10,772 nt of DNA from Rubrivivax sp. (GTDB taxonomy: Bacteria > Pseudomonadota > Gammaproteobacteria > Burkholderiales > Burkholderiaceae): assembly GCA_004211235.1 (NCBI GenBank), contig SEEY01000079.1, forward strand, positions 1 to 10,772. The letters are read 5' to 3'. Below, piece after piece: positions 1 through 7,084 of the stretch. Numbering within the stretch: position 1 is the stretch's first letter; every line of letters begins with the position of its first letter. The notes under the pieces were generated by a model. That model saw only the letters and a program-made list of their open reading frames with translations. It had not been told where the DNA came from and ran no database searches. A program made the position numbers and the translations under genes.

Positions 1-1
1 C

Positions 2-379
2 TACAAGCGCGAGCTGTCGGTGACCTTCGCTAACACCGGCGCGGCGACGCAAGCTACCGCCCCCGACGCGCTCGGCGTGCAGCGTTCGTACCTGCGCCTC
101 CAGCTGCCGATCAACGGTGAGACGGTGCAGGGCGCCACAACGCGCAACCCAAACAGCCGGTTCGCCCCGTACCCGCGTCCGGGCGAGCTCGAGCTGGCCG
201 GCACCGGTCGAAACCCGTCGTTCTCGTGCGACCACACGGGCAACGCTTCGGGCATCCTCACCGGGATCTTGGACCTGCCGGGCATGGGCGGCCCGCCGTG
301 CGTTCCGCAAAAGAACTTCCCCGGGACTGACAAGGTCTATCCGCGCCTGGCGCCGGTGACGGCCGACCAACTCCGCTGA
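2..379 (+). CDS. MCE/MlaD-like protein, C-terminal fragment (5' end outside window)
   Basis: The frame is open from the left edge (reading YKRELSVTF...) to a TGA at 377-379, so only the last ~125 residues are seen. The stretch YLRLQLPING, followed by NSRFAPYPRPGEL, a Cys in SFSCDHTGN and a Pro/Gly/Cys-rich end (GGPPC), resembles the tail of actinobacterial mammalian-cell-entry (MCE/MlaD) proteins, the substrate-binding parts of lipid-import ABC systems that sit outside the inner membrane. The MCE domain itself would be upstream, outside the window, so the family call rests only on the tail. A TetR-type gene fragment lies convergently downstream, an arrangement common around mce loci. This piece seems to belong to a different organism from the rest of the window (see the junction at 832-840). 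If the family call is wrong it is an unknown secreted protein. Confidence 0.45.
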   Translation, partial: YKRELSVTFANTGAATQATAPDALGVQRSYLRLQLPINGETVQGATTRNPNSRFAPYPRPGELELAGTGRNPSFSCDHTGNASGILTGILDLPGMGGPPCVPQKNFPGTDKVYPRLAPVTADQLR

Positions 380-618
380 CGGCCGGCGCGGGGGAGTGAG
401 CCCCCCGGATGGAAAGGTCGACTAGAAGCCGAGAGTCAGCACCAGCCGCCGTTAGGAGACAGCTGCATTGAAGACCACCAAGTGCCACAGTCGCGTCGAG
501 CCACAAACCAGCTCAGGTGGTCCGGAAACGCCCTCCAGCCCGCCATCTCTGGTTGTGCCCGTCCCCGGAGACCCGACGCCGTTGAGAGATGCCTCGCGAC
601 CGCCGGTGGGACCGGGAG
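380..618. other. Non-coding stretch between convergent gene fragments
   Basis: No gene is supported here. A GGGGG-agtgag-CCCCC hairpin (390-405) lies just after the MCE-like stop and could help end transcription but has no T-run. A TTG at 468 behind a GGAG opens an 80-codon frame, but its Pro/Arg-rich product and overlap with the TetR fragment make it a chance frame. Confidence 0.5.
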
Positions 619-840
619 CTAGTCGACGGGAACGACCGTGCGCCAGAGACGCTCGATGGCGCGGAGCAGGGCGGCCTCGGAGACGCGAGGCGAGGCGAGG
701 TATTCGGTGAACGACCGCTCCGTCATCCACACCAGCGAGTAGGCGAGCGCCTCCGCATCCTCGCGCGCGAGGTCCGGGTCGGAGGTCGTGGCGCGCTGGA
801 CGGTGTTGACGATGAACCACTCGTGGAACTCGCGCCAGAA
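619..840 (-). pseudogene. TetR-family regulator, C-terminal fragment cut at a junction
   Basis: Reading leftward from about 840 to a TAG at 621-619, the frame gives FWREFHEWFIVN, then a helix-rich stretch with AEALAYSLVWMTERSFTEYL and a final helix ALLRAIERLWRTVVPVD. The 'ALVWMTER..YxxL' pattern near the C-terminus followed by 'LxxxWxxxv' is typical of actinobacterial TetR ligand-binding domains. About 74 residues are visible; the N-terminal helix-turn-helix and most of the ligand domain are absent. To the right of ~840 the same frame stays open but is only the antisense of the ExoIII gene. The break lies exactly where ExoIII homology begins, so the truncation is due to the junction and not to decay. 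The gene may be intact in its source organism. Confidence 0.5.
832..840. other. Probable chimeric junction between two unrelated genomes
   Basis: TetR homology on the minus strand runs up to about 840 and ExoIII homology on the plus strand starts at about 832. The shared ~9 bases (gcgccagaa) fit both coding sequences, i.e. a short stretch of microhomology. Two unrelated genes on opposite strands are cut at the same point, and the flanks differ in taxonomic flavour. The exact edges are estimated from protein family patterns and could be off by about 10 bases. Confidence 0.5.
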
Positions 841-1155
841 GACCGCGACGTCTACGACCCTGTGGCATGGGCCGGGCAGATCCACTGCACGCCCGAGGAG
901 CGCGCGCATTTCCAGGAGCTCATTGCGCTGGGCCTGACCGACGCCTTCCGCCTCTTCGAGCAGCCGCCCAAGAGCTGGAGCTGGTGGGACTACCGCAACC
1001 TGGCGTTCCGCAAGAACCAGGGCCTGCGCATCGACCACATCCTCGTCAGCGCAGCGCTCAAGGGCCGCGTGACGGCCTGCGAGATTGACAAGCTGCCACG
1101 CAAGAACGAGCGGCCGAGCGACCACGCGCCGGTCATCGTGACCATCGACGGCTGA
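832..1155 (+). pseudogene. xthA: Exodeoxyribonuclease III (AP endonuclease), C-terminal fragment
   Basis: From APEDRDVYDP to the TGA at 1153-1155 this is the last ~107 residues of a betaproteobacterial ExoIII, the EEP-fold enzyme that cuts abasic sites and degrades 3' ends in base-excision repair. Recognisable parts are the WWDYR segment, the GLRIDHIL motif carrying the catalytic Asp (D229 in E. coli), and PSDHAPV with the catalytic His (H259). The N-terminal ~150 residues, including the metal-binding Glu, the active-site Tyr and the GDxN motif, are missing: homology starts right after where GDFN should be. An in-frame open reading frame runs back to 589, but its first ~80 residues are antisense to the TetR fragment and have no nuclease character. 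The fragment as it stands cannot be active; the true gene is probably whole in the organism. Confidence 0.85.
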
Positions 1156-1167
1156 AGCGCCGTAAAG

Positions 1168-1380
1168 CTACTTCCTGGCGGCGACGAAGTGCGCCACCAG
1201 CGCGTTGGCATGGCCGTGACCCAGGCCGTGCTCGGCCTTGAGCTTGTTGACCAGTTCCATGTGCTTGAGCGCTCCGGCATCGGCGATCACCTGCTGCCAG
1301 TGCGCAATGGGCTGGCCGTAGGTCTTCTCGATGGACGGGAAGTAGGACGCCGGGCCTTTGACTTTTTCCGTGCTGGACAT
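1168..1380 (-). CDS. DUF4287 domain-containing small protein
   Basis: A 70-residue protein read from ATG at 1380. It matches the DUF4287 pattern almost end to end: SYFPSIEKTYGQPI, HWQQVI, HMELVNKLKAEHGLGHGHANALVAHF. The family is small, soluble, and of unknown biochemical role; the GLGHGHANALV segment is its signature. The start is supported by a purine-rich GGGAAGGA on the minus strand, about 8 bases before the ATG. The frame stays open farther upstream to 1509, but that extension overlaps the end of the CatA-like gene and has no family character. It lies 65 nt downstream of the CatA-like gene on the same strand, so co-transcription is possible. Confidence 0.85.
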   Translation of the reverse strand: MSSTEKVKGPASYFPSIEKTYGQPIAHWQQVIADAGALKHMELVNKLKAEHGLGHGHANALVAHFVAARK

Positions 1381-1445
1381 GAGGTATTCCTTCCCTTGGT
1401 TGCCTGTCACACGACGGATGAGCCGCCGCGATTTCGACAGGGCGG

Positions 1446-2093
1446 CTAGATCGCGTCCAGGTTGGCCTGGAATCGCTCGAAGAAGCGGCCCACGTGAACG
1501 CCGTCGCACAGCGCGTGGTGCACGTCCACGGCCACCGGCATCCGCAGCCTGCTGCCGTCCTGCATGAACCGGCCGAAGGCGACCTTGGGACGGTCGTCAC
1601 CCTGGCCGCGGGCGTGGCTGAAGGCCGTGAAGGCGAGCCAGGGCAAGGCAGTCATGTGCACCAGCGTCTCCTGGCGCACTTCACCCGGATCGTCGGCCGC
1701 GAACAGGTCGCCGCTGGCCCGGCGCACGCGCTCGACATTCGGCCTGGCGCGCGCCGCAAAGGCAGCCAGCGATGCCTCTTGCGGCAGCGTGAGGAAGCCG
1801 AAGCTGCCGTCGTCCCGCAGCACCGTCGTGCTGGCATGGATGGCGGCGAACTCACGCACGCCGCTGCCATCGGCCAGGATCGTCTGGCGCATGCCGTCGA
1901 TGGTGTTGGCAGCCTCCAGCGCTGCATGGTGGTAGGCCAGCCAGGGCGTTGCGCCACGGGCAGCCGCGCGCTCGCGCAGGCCGGTCACGTCCACGGGCAC
2001 GGTGACGCTGAAAGCCGGCTGGGCCATGCTGCGGAAATGTTCAAGCGCCGCGCGGCGCGGCCAGTCTGCCAGGGGGATGTCACGGTCATGCAT
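1446..2093 (-). CDS. CatA-like O-acetyltransferase (chloramphenicol acetyltransferase family)
   Basis: This is a 215-residue protein, the usual length for type-A chloramphenicol acetyltransferases, which are soluble trimers that move acetyl from acetyl-CoA to a hydroxyl group. The N-terminal LADWPRR..HF and FSVTVPVDVT fit the family start. The C-terminal HHALCDGVHVGRFF holds the HHxxxDG motif, with the catalytic His at residue 193 and the structural Asp at 197. The LPWLAFTAFSH segment matches the family's PWxxFTxF strand. Chromosomal CatA-like proteins often do not confer chloramphenicol resistance, so the substrate is unknown. The ATG at 2093-2091 lacks a clear Shine-Dalgarno and lies inside a 32-nt imperfect palindrome (2091-2122). 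The terminator at 2123-2155 separates it from the upstream genes, so a promoter of its own would have to lie between about 2094 and 2122, or transcription would have to read through. Confidence 0.8.
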   Translation of the reverse strand: MHDRDIPLADWPRRAALEHFRSMAQPAFSVTVPVDVTGLRERAAARGATPWLAYHHAALEAANTIDGMRQTILADGSGVREFAAIHASTTVLRDDGSFGFLTLPQEASLAAFAARARPNVERVRRASGDLFAADDPGEVRQETLVHMTALPWLAFTAFSHARGQGDDRPKVAFGRFMQDGSRLRMPVAVDVHHALCDGVHVGRFFERFQANLDAI

Positions 2094-2122
2094 GGGCCCG
2101 CATGCTCGCATGCCCGGCCATG
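2091..2122 (-). repeat. Imperfect palindrome over the CatA-like start codon
   Basis: CATGG...GCATGC, a two-base centre (TC), then GCATGC...CCATG. The outer CATGG/CCATG and the inner GCATGC units pair; the middle 4-5 bases (gcccg / ccgg) match only partly. On the minus-strand RNA the CatA-like AUG would be paired. It could be an operator for a dimeric regulator, a hairpin limiting translation, or chance in GC-rich DNA. Confidence 0.35.
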
Positions 2123-2155
2123 AAAAAAACCCAGGCCGCCTTCGCGCCTGGGTTT
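2123..2155 (-). terminator. Intrinsic (rho-independent) terminator after the alpha-CTD-like gene
   Basis: On the minus strand the sequence is a perfect 10-bp stem AAACCCAGGC / GCCTGGGTTT with a 9-nt loop, and the downstream arm runs into seven T residues (the A-run at 2123-2129 on the plus strand). It starts 27 nt after the stop of the alpha-CTD-like gene and ends the transcription unit that begins at the lux-box-like site 2687-2706. No equivalent T-run follows on the plus strand, so it acts mainly leftward. Confidence 0.85.
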
Positions 2156-2181
2156 CGCATGCAACCGTTCGGGCCGGGCCT

Positions 2182-2433
2182 TCAGTCGGCGGTGCCCGGT
2201 TGTCGCATGCCGAAGTCGAACAGAGCGCGGTGCAGCTCCTCGGCGCGGTCCTCGCCCAGGTCGCCGATGAGCCGGCTGGTGGGGGTGCTGCGGATCTGGC
2301 CGATCTGGTTGTAGCCGAGCGTCTTCGCCCGCGACAGGGTGCGGGATGACAGCTGCAGGCACTCGATGGGAGCCTGGTCGGCAAGACCCAGCAGTCGGGC
2401 GTAAGTCTCGGAGGAAATCGACACGCTGGTCAC
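2182..2433 (-). CDS. Small protein resembling the RNA polymerase alpha C-terminal domain
   Basis: An 83-residue protein, GTG start at 2433. Residues ~21-75 line up by eye with the alpha-CTD of RNA polymerase: APIECLQLSSRTLSRAK against the PVDDLELTVRSANCLK segment, YNQIGQI against HYIGDL, and the helix-hairpin-helix region GDLGEDRAEELHRAL against NLGKKSLTEIKDVL. The positions of the DNA-contacting R265 and K271 are kept (R and K in SSRTLSRAK), as is the Gly of the second hairpin (G296). N268 is Ser, and K298/S299 are Asp/Arg. The alpha N-terminal domain is absent, so it is not a polymerase subunit gene. It may bind DNA or touch a sigma factor or activator, but that is inference. No Shine-Dalgarno is visible before the GTG, and there is no other start codon in frame back to the stop at 2560-2562; a GTG at 2424 is the only near alternative. 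It may be co-transcribed with the 18-codon ORF upstream. Confidence 0.6.
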   Translation of the reverse strand: MTSVSISSETYARLLGLADQAPIECLQLSSRTLSRAKTLGYNQIGQIRSTPTSRLIGDLGEDRAEELHRALFDFGMRQPGTAD

Positions 2434-2563
2434 GCCGAGTGCACTGCGGCGAACATCGCCGCGCGCGAATGGGTGCTTGCAGATGGCGGAACTCGCCCGT
2501 CGGCAGTGAATAACCGGTCGGACCTCATCTGCAACACGGACACGGCAGCCACGCGCTGATCAC

Positions 2564-2620
2564 TCAACAGCCGGTGACGGGCAGGCCAAAGAGTTCGCAG
2601 ACGAATTGAAAGAAATTCAT
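2564..2620 (-). CDS. 18-residue micro-ORF downstream of a lux-box-like site
   Basis: The minus strand reads ATG at 2620-2618 to TGA at 2566-2564, encoding MNFFQFVCELFGLPVTGC. The ATG is preceded by GGAG with 6 bases between (2627-2630), a strong ribosome binding site in an otherwise non-coding stretch. A perfect 20-bp lux-box-like palindrome ends 66 nt upstream, between the LuxR gene and this ORF. The peptide has a hydrophobic, aromatic half (FFQFVCELFGLP), two Cys (8 and 18), Pro 15, and a Gly-Cys end. It does not match any signal or leader peptide I know. It could be a secreted or modified signal, a membrane-active peptide, or a translated leader that controls the alpha-CTD-like gene starting 130 nt downstream. 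The reading frame alone could be chance; the box and ribosome binding site are what make it credible. Confidence 0.5.
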   Translation of the reverse strand: MNFFQFVCELFGLPVTGC

Positions 2621-2686
2621 GATGAGCTCCGGGGAATGAGGACAAAACCGATGGTTTGAACTGTCCCTTGTTCAGAGCTCACGGGC

Positions 2687-2706
2687 ACCTGGAAAGTCTT
2701 CCAGGT
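2687..2706 (-). promoter_or_regulatory. Lux-box-like operator 1 (perfect 20-bp inverted repeat)
   Basis: The site is ACCTGGAAAG followed by TCTTCCAGGT: two 8-bp arms around a 4-nt centre, in the ACCTG-N10-CAGGT format of the classical lux box bound by LuxR dimers. It lies 10 nt past the LuxR stop codon. If the box centre is near -42 as at class II lux promoters, the -10 would fall at about 2660-2665, where the minus strand reads GACAGT, a weak match. The site could instead be a hairpin terminating luxR, but no T-run follows. Confidence 0.65.
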
Positions 2707-2716
2707 TGCGGCATGT

Positions 2717-3430
2717 CTAAAAGATGCCAGCGGCGATGCACTTCAGCACCGCCTGGTGCTTCGAGCTCACTTCGAGCTTGCGCATCGCATTGCCGAGATG
2801 GAAGTTCACCGTCTTTTCACTCATGCCCAGGATGATGCCGACCTCCCAGGCCGTCTTTCCTTGGGCTGTCCAACCCAGGACATCCAGCTCACGCTTGGTC
2901 AATTTAGGAAAGTCGGCACTTCTGGCCGCGAGGCTCAGCAAGCGGTCCGCCGCCACCATGGCATGGGATGCCAGCAGCTGCAGCCGACCCACCAGTTGCA
3001 TCAGGCCCTCGCCGGTAGTCGGCAATGCGTCTTCGCGGTCGATGCCGAGCATGAACATCTTCTCGCCTGGAAGATGCAGCTTCACTGCGACTCCGGTTCT
3101 ATAGCCGTACGGAGCCTGCGTCTCCCACAACTCGCCAGCCCCCGCGTCGACGTAGGTCCGTTGGTCGTAAACCACCGGCAGCGGTTGCGTGGTCAACCGG
3201 TCAAGCACCGGGTCACGCGAAGCGCGCGATGCATCCTTGCTGGCATCGGCATAGCCCTCTGGCACGTTGCCGAAAGACCGGCCATCGACGCCGCCAGCCG
3301 TCACCTGGCCGCGCATCAGCATGCCCGAAATGATCGGGAAGCCCATGGCATCCGCTGTCTCGACGAGGCGGCGCTCGAAGCTCTCCATGTCGTCGCTCAG
3401 GCCGACATCGATCAGTTGCTGGTAGTTCAT
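2717..3430 (-). CDS. LuxR-type transcriptional regulator (autoinducer-binding domain plus GerE HTH), orphan
   Basis: A 237-residue protein of standard LuxR length, ATG at 3430. Residues ~15-160 form the autoinducer-binding domain (DPVLDRL at 73-79; RTGVAVKLHLPGE at 111-123). Residues ~176-237 are the GerE helix-turn-helix (LTKRELDVLGWTAQGKTAWEVGIILGMSEKTVNFHLGNAMRKL). E181, L185 and G191, the invariant HTH residues, are present, as are D73, P74 and G113. By alignment W57, Y61 and W85 of TraR are Y60, S64 and Y88, so the ligand pocket departs from the acyl-homoserine-lactone consensus. No LuxI synthase is in the window, so it is a LuxR solo as far as can be seen. The frame is open to 3511, but a longer protein would contain lux-box-like site 2 in its coding region; an ATG at 3445 is also possible. 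Ribosome binding sites are weak for all starts. Its own product may bind site 2 next to its start and so control itself. Confidence 0.9.
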   Translation of the reverse strand: MNYQQLIDVGLSDDMESFERRLVETADAMGFPIISGMLMRGQVTAGGVDGRSFGNVPEGYADASKDASRASRDPVLDRLTTQPLPVVYDQRTYVDAGAGELWETQAPYGYRTGVAVKLHLPGEKMFMLGIDREDALPTTGEGLMQLVGRLQLLASHAMVAADRLLSLAARSADFPKLTKRELDVLGWTAQGKTAWEVGIILGMSEKTVNFHLGNAMRKLEVSSKHQAVLKCIAAGIF

Positions 3431-3445
3431 TTCGGGCATGCCCAT

Positions 3446-3465
3446 ACCTGCCAAGTCTGCCAGCT
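3446..3465 (+). promoter_or_regulatory. Lux-box-like operator 2, between luxR and the divergent DUF4902-like gene
   Basis: ACCTGCCAAG followed by TCTGCCAGCT: 16 of 20 positions equal operator 1 at 2687-2706, including the ACCTG start and the AAGTCT core. The palindrome is imperfect. It ends 66 nt before the ATG of the plus-strand gene, the same spacing as operator 1 to its micro-ORF. A weak -10 candidate GAGACT is at 3488-3493, almost the same offset as at operator 1. It also lies 15 nt upstream of the luxR ATG, where a bound dimer could repress luxR. Confidence 0.6.
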
Positions 3466-3531
3466 TGTCCCGGCCCGACGGTGACCAGAGACTGCGCTCC
3501 GTTCGATCCACACGATAGCGAGGTGTTTCTC

Positions 3532-3948
3532 ATGTCGACCTTGATCCGGCTGCCCGAAGGCAGCGTTTGCTGGCCCGTGGCCGCCTTGTCCAGCGCCGCC
3601 ACGGATGTCCGCCACTCCCGCACGCGCGTGGTACGCGTGGCGGGTGGCGCGAGCCCCACCAGCGGCATGACGCGCTGGGAGCGCCGGTACGCCGACGTCA
3701 GCGCCTGGGTGGAGTGGGACTGGGTGGAGATGGACGAAGGCACCGTCGTCCAGGCCGACCCGCTGAACGTGCGCTCCAACGTGCTGCTGCTGGACGACCG
3801 CGGCCGGCCGCTGCTGTCCTCGCGTCGGCGCGCGACATTGGCAACCCTCGTCTACCTGCTGCCCTGGCAGGGCCCCGTGCTCGACGAGCTCCGGATGACG
3901 GCACCGCATCGCCGCTCGGTCAGGGAGCCGATCCGACTCGCTGCCTGA
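3532..3948 (+). CDS. DUF4902-like protein, probable LuxR target
   Basis: A 138-residue soluble protein with no signal peptide or membrane segment. The start is well supported: GAGG at 3520-3523 lies 8 bases before the ATG. The central pattern GMTRWERR..VSAWVEWDWVEMD (45-68), then NVRSNVLLLDDRG (79-91) and PWQGPVLDEL (111-120), resembles DUF4902, a family of ~140-residue proteins I recall from Burkholderiales, often beside acyl-homoserine-lactone regulators; the family assignment is from memory and was not checked by search. Function is unknown. It is transcribed divergently from luxR, with lux-box-like operator 2 in the shared region at the position expected of an activated promoter. The stop is followed by a 66-nt gap before the thioesterase gene on the same strand. 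Confidence 0.7.
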   Translation: MSTLIRLPEGSVCWPVAALSSAATDVRHSRTRVVRVAGGASPTSGMTRWERRYADVSAWVEWDWVEMDEGTVVQADPLNVRSNVLLLDDRGRPLLSSRRRATLATLVYLLPWQGPVLDELRMTAPHRRSVREPIRLAA

Positions 3949-4014
3949 ACCTGGGCGACAGCGCGGCCCGGCTGGCCTGCGCAGAATCGGCGGTTCAACT
4001 TCCGCCGCTCTGCC

Positions 4015-4563
4015 ATGCCTTCTGCGCCCTCCTCCGACGACCTCCTCGCCCTTTGGCGCGCCGACGAAACCGCGGTGCGGGCGCGCCAGCAGCTCGAGGC
4101 CGGCCTCGCATCGCCGGCCCTGCTGGCGGGCAAGACCGGGCTTGAGCAGATGCAGGCCATGCTGGACGGACTGGCGCCGCGGCCACCGATCAGCGAGACG
4201 CTGGATTTCGTGCTGATCTCCGTCGCCGACGGGGAAGCCGTCTTCCAGGGCCGGCCGCAGTTCAAGCACTACAACCCGCTCGGCAGCGTGCACGGCGGCT
4301 GGTTCGCGACGCTGCTGGACTCCGCGCTTGGCTGCTCCGTGCACACCACCATGCCGGTCGGCCGGGGCTACACGACGCTGGAGTTCAAGGTGAACCTGGT
4401 CCGGGCGCTGACCGACCAGGTACCGCTGGTGCGGGCCGTCGGCCGCGTGGTGCACCGCGGTCGCCAGGTGACGACATCGGAAGCCCAGCTCATCGGCCAC
4501 GACGGCAGGCTGTACGCGCATGCGAGCACGACCTGCCTGCTGTTCGACCTAGCGCAGCGCTGA
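4015..4563 (+). CDS. PaaI-family thioesterase (hot-dog fold)
   Basis: A 182-residue protein with a C-terminal hot-dog domain of about 120 residues. The signature HYNPLGSVHGGWFATLLDSALGCS (85-108) holds the HGGW of the active-site loop and the Asp at 102; GYTTLEFKVNLVRAL (118-132) is the typical family strand. Such enzymes hydrolyse acyl- or aryl-CoA thioesters in the cytoplasm; the substrate cannot be told. The N-terminal ~60 residues are a helical extension seen in this subgroup. There is no clear Shine-Dalgarno; instead a 6-bp hairpin CGGCGG/CCGCCG (3988-4007) sits 7 nt before the ATG. The last 15 bases overlap the 3' end of eda on the other strand. Confidence 0.85.
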   Translation: MPSAPSSDDLLALWRADETAVRARQQLEAGLASPALLAGKTGLEQMQAMLDGLAPRPPISETLDFVLISVADGEAVFQGRPQFKHYNPLGSVHGGWFATLLDSALGCSVHTTMPVGRGYTTLEFKVNLVRALTDQVPLVRAVGRVVHRGRQVTTSEAQLIGHDGRLYAHASTTCLLFDLAQR

Positions 4564-5169
4564 GGCCTCGGCCGCGAGCTTCGTGATGCGCGCCCAGTCC
4601 TTGGCATCGACCGCATCCTGCGGCGTCAGCCAGGAGCCGCCACAGACCTTGACGTTGGGCAGCTTCAGGAACTGCGGCGCCGTCTCCAGCGAGATGCCGC
4701 CGGTCGGGCAGAAGGCCACGTCAGGGAACGGGCCCCCGAGTGCCTTGAGCAGGTTGACGCCGCCCACGGCGACGGCCGGGAACAGCTTCAGGAAACCGAA
4801 GCCGGCGGCGTTGGCCTGCATGACTTCCGAGGCGGTCGACACGCCCGGCAGCAGCGGCAGGCCCTCAAGCTTGCAGGCCGCGGCCAGCGCGTCGGTGTAG
4901 CCGGGGCTGACGCCGAACTGGCAGCCGGCGTTCTTCGCGTTCGTCACGTCCTGCGGCGTGCGCAGCGTGCCGGCGCCGACGATGGCGCCCGGCACCTTGG
5001 CCATGGCTTCCATCGCCTGCAGGGCGACCGGGGTGCGCAATGTCACTTCGAGCACACGGACGCCGCCGGCCACAAGCGCCTCGGCGAGCGGCACGGCGTC
5101 TTCCAGGCGCTGGATGACGATGACGGGAATGACGGGGCCGTGGCTGGCCAGGCTCAGGGTTTCAAGCAT
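4549..5169 (-). CDS. eda: 2-dehydro-3-deoxy-phosphogluconate (KDPG) aldolase
   Basis: A 206-residue class I aldolase that splits KDPG into pyruvate and glyceraldehyde-3-phosphate, the last step of the Entner-Doudoroff pathway. The Schiff-base lysine is K128 in FLKLFPA, the catalytic Glu is E41 in VLEVTLRT, and the phosphate-binding [30 protein letters not shown] and CPTGGIS motifs follow in the usual order. Length is typical. It follows edd by 65 nt on the same strand, so the two form the classical edd-eda operon; the gap holds an 8-bp inverted repeat. The ribosome binding site is weak (purine-rich AGAGAAAAGAA just before the ATG). Confidence 0.95.
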   Translation of the reverse strand: MLETLSLASHGPVIPVIVIQRLEDAVPLAEALVAGGVRVLEVTLRTPVALQAMEAMAKVPGAIVGAGTLRTPQDVTNAKNAGCQFGVSPGYTDALAAACKLEGLPLLPGVSTASEVMQANAAGFGFLKLFPAVAVGGVNLLKALGGPFPDVAFCPTGGISLETAPQFLKLPNVKVCGGSWLTPQDAVDAKDWARITKLAAEASALR

Positions 5170-5188
5170 TTCTTTTCTCTAGTCGGTG

Positions 5189-5226
5189 GTGCCAGAGCTA
5201 CTCGCTGCGCTCGATCGGTCTGGCAC
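5189..5226 (-). repeat. Inverted repeat in the edd-eda gap
   Basis: GTGCCAGA (5189-5196) and TCTGGCAC (5219-5226) are perfect 8-bp complements around a 22-nt loop. On the edd-eda transcript this is a stem-loop with no T-run, so it is more likely an RNA-stability or processing element than a terminator. Part of it (GGCACTCAAT, 5222-5231) is repeated at 5262-5271 inside the end of edd. Confidence 0.4.
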
Positions 5227-5234
5227 TCAATTGT

Positions 5235-7064
<1,830 letters not shown>

Positions 7065-7084
7065 GCTGGGTCTCCTGGGCTCTC

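Noticed and set aside
390..405. Hairpin after the MCE-like gene as an intrinsic terminator
   Set aside because: Only a 5-bp G/C stem with no T-run; common by chance at this GC content.
468..710. TTG-started 80-codon plus-strand frame behind a GGAG
   Set aside because: The product is Pro/Arg-rich without family character, its C-terminal part is antisense to the TetR fragment, and it lies at the likely chimeric end.
589..1155. A single 188-residue protein ending in ExoIII
   Set aside because: Only residues after ~81 are ExoIII-like; the first part is antisense to a TetR C-terminus. Treated as a frame joined by chance at the junction.
2434..2563. Frameshift fusion of the 18-codon ORF to the alpha-CTD-like frame
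   Set aside because: The alpha-CTD frame has its own TGA at 2560-2562 right after the micro-ORF stop, so a simple shift cannot join them, and no slippery run is seen.
2430..2645. 71-residue minus-strand frame overlapping the micro-ORF
   Set aside because: It has no recognisable pattern, and the GGAG lies inside it, spaced for the 18-codon ORF. It also overlaps the alpha-CTD-like start in another frame.
3854..3872. A third lux-box-like match (ACCTG-N9-CAGGG)
   Set aside because: The spacer is 9 instead of 10, it lies inside the DUF4902-like coding sequence, and the core does not match the other two sites.
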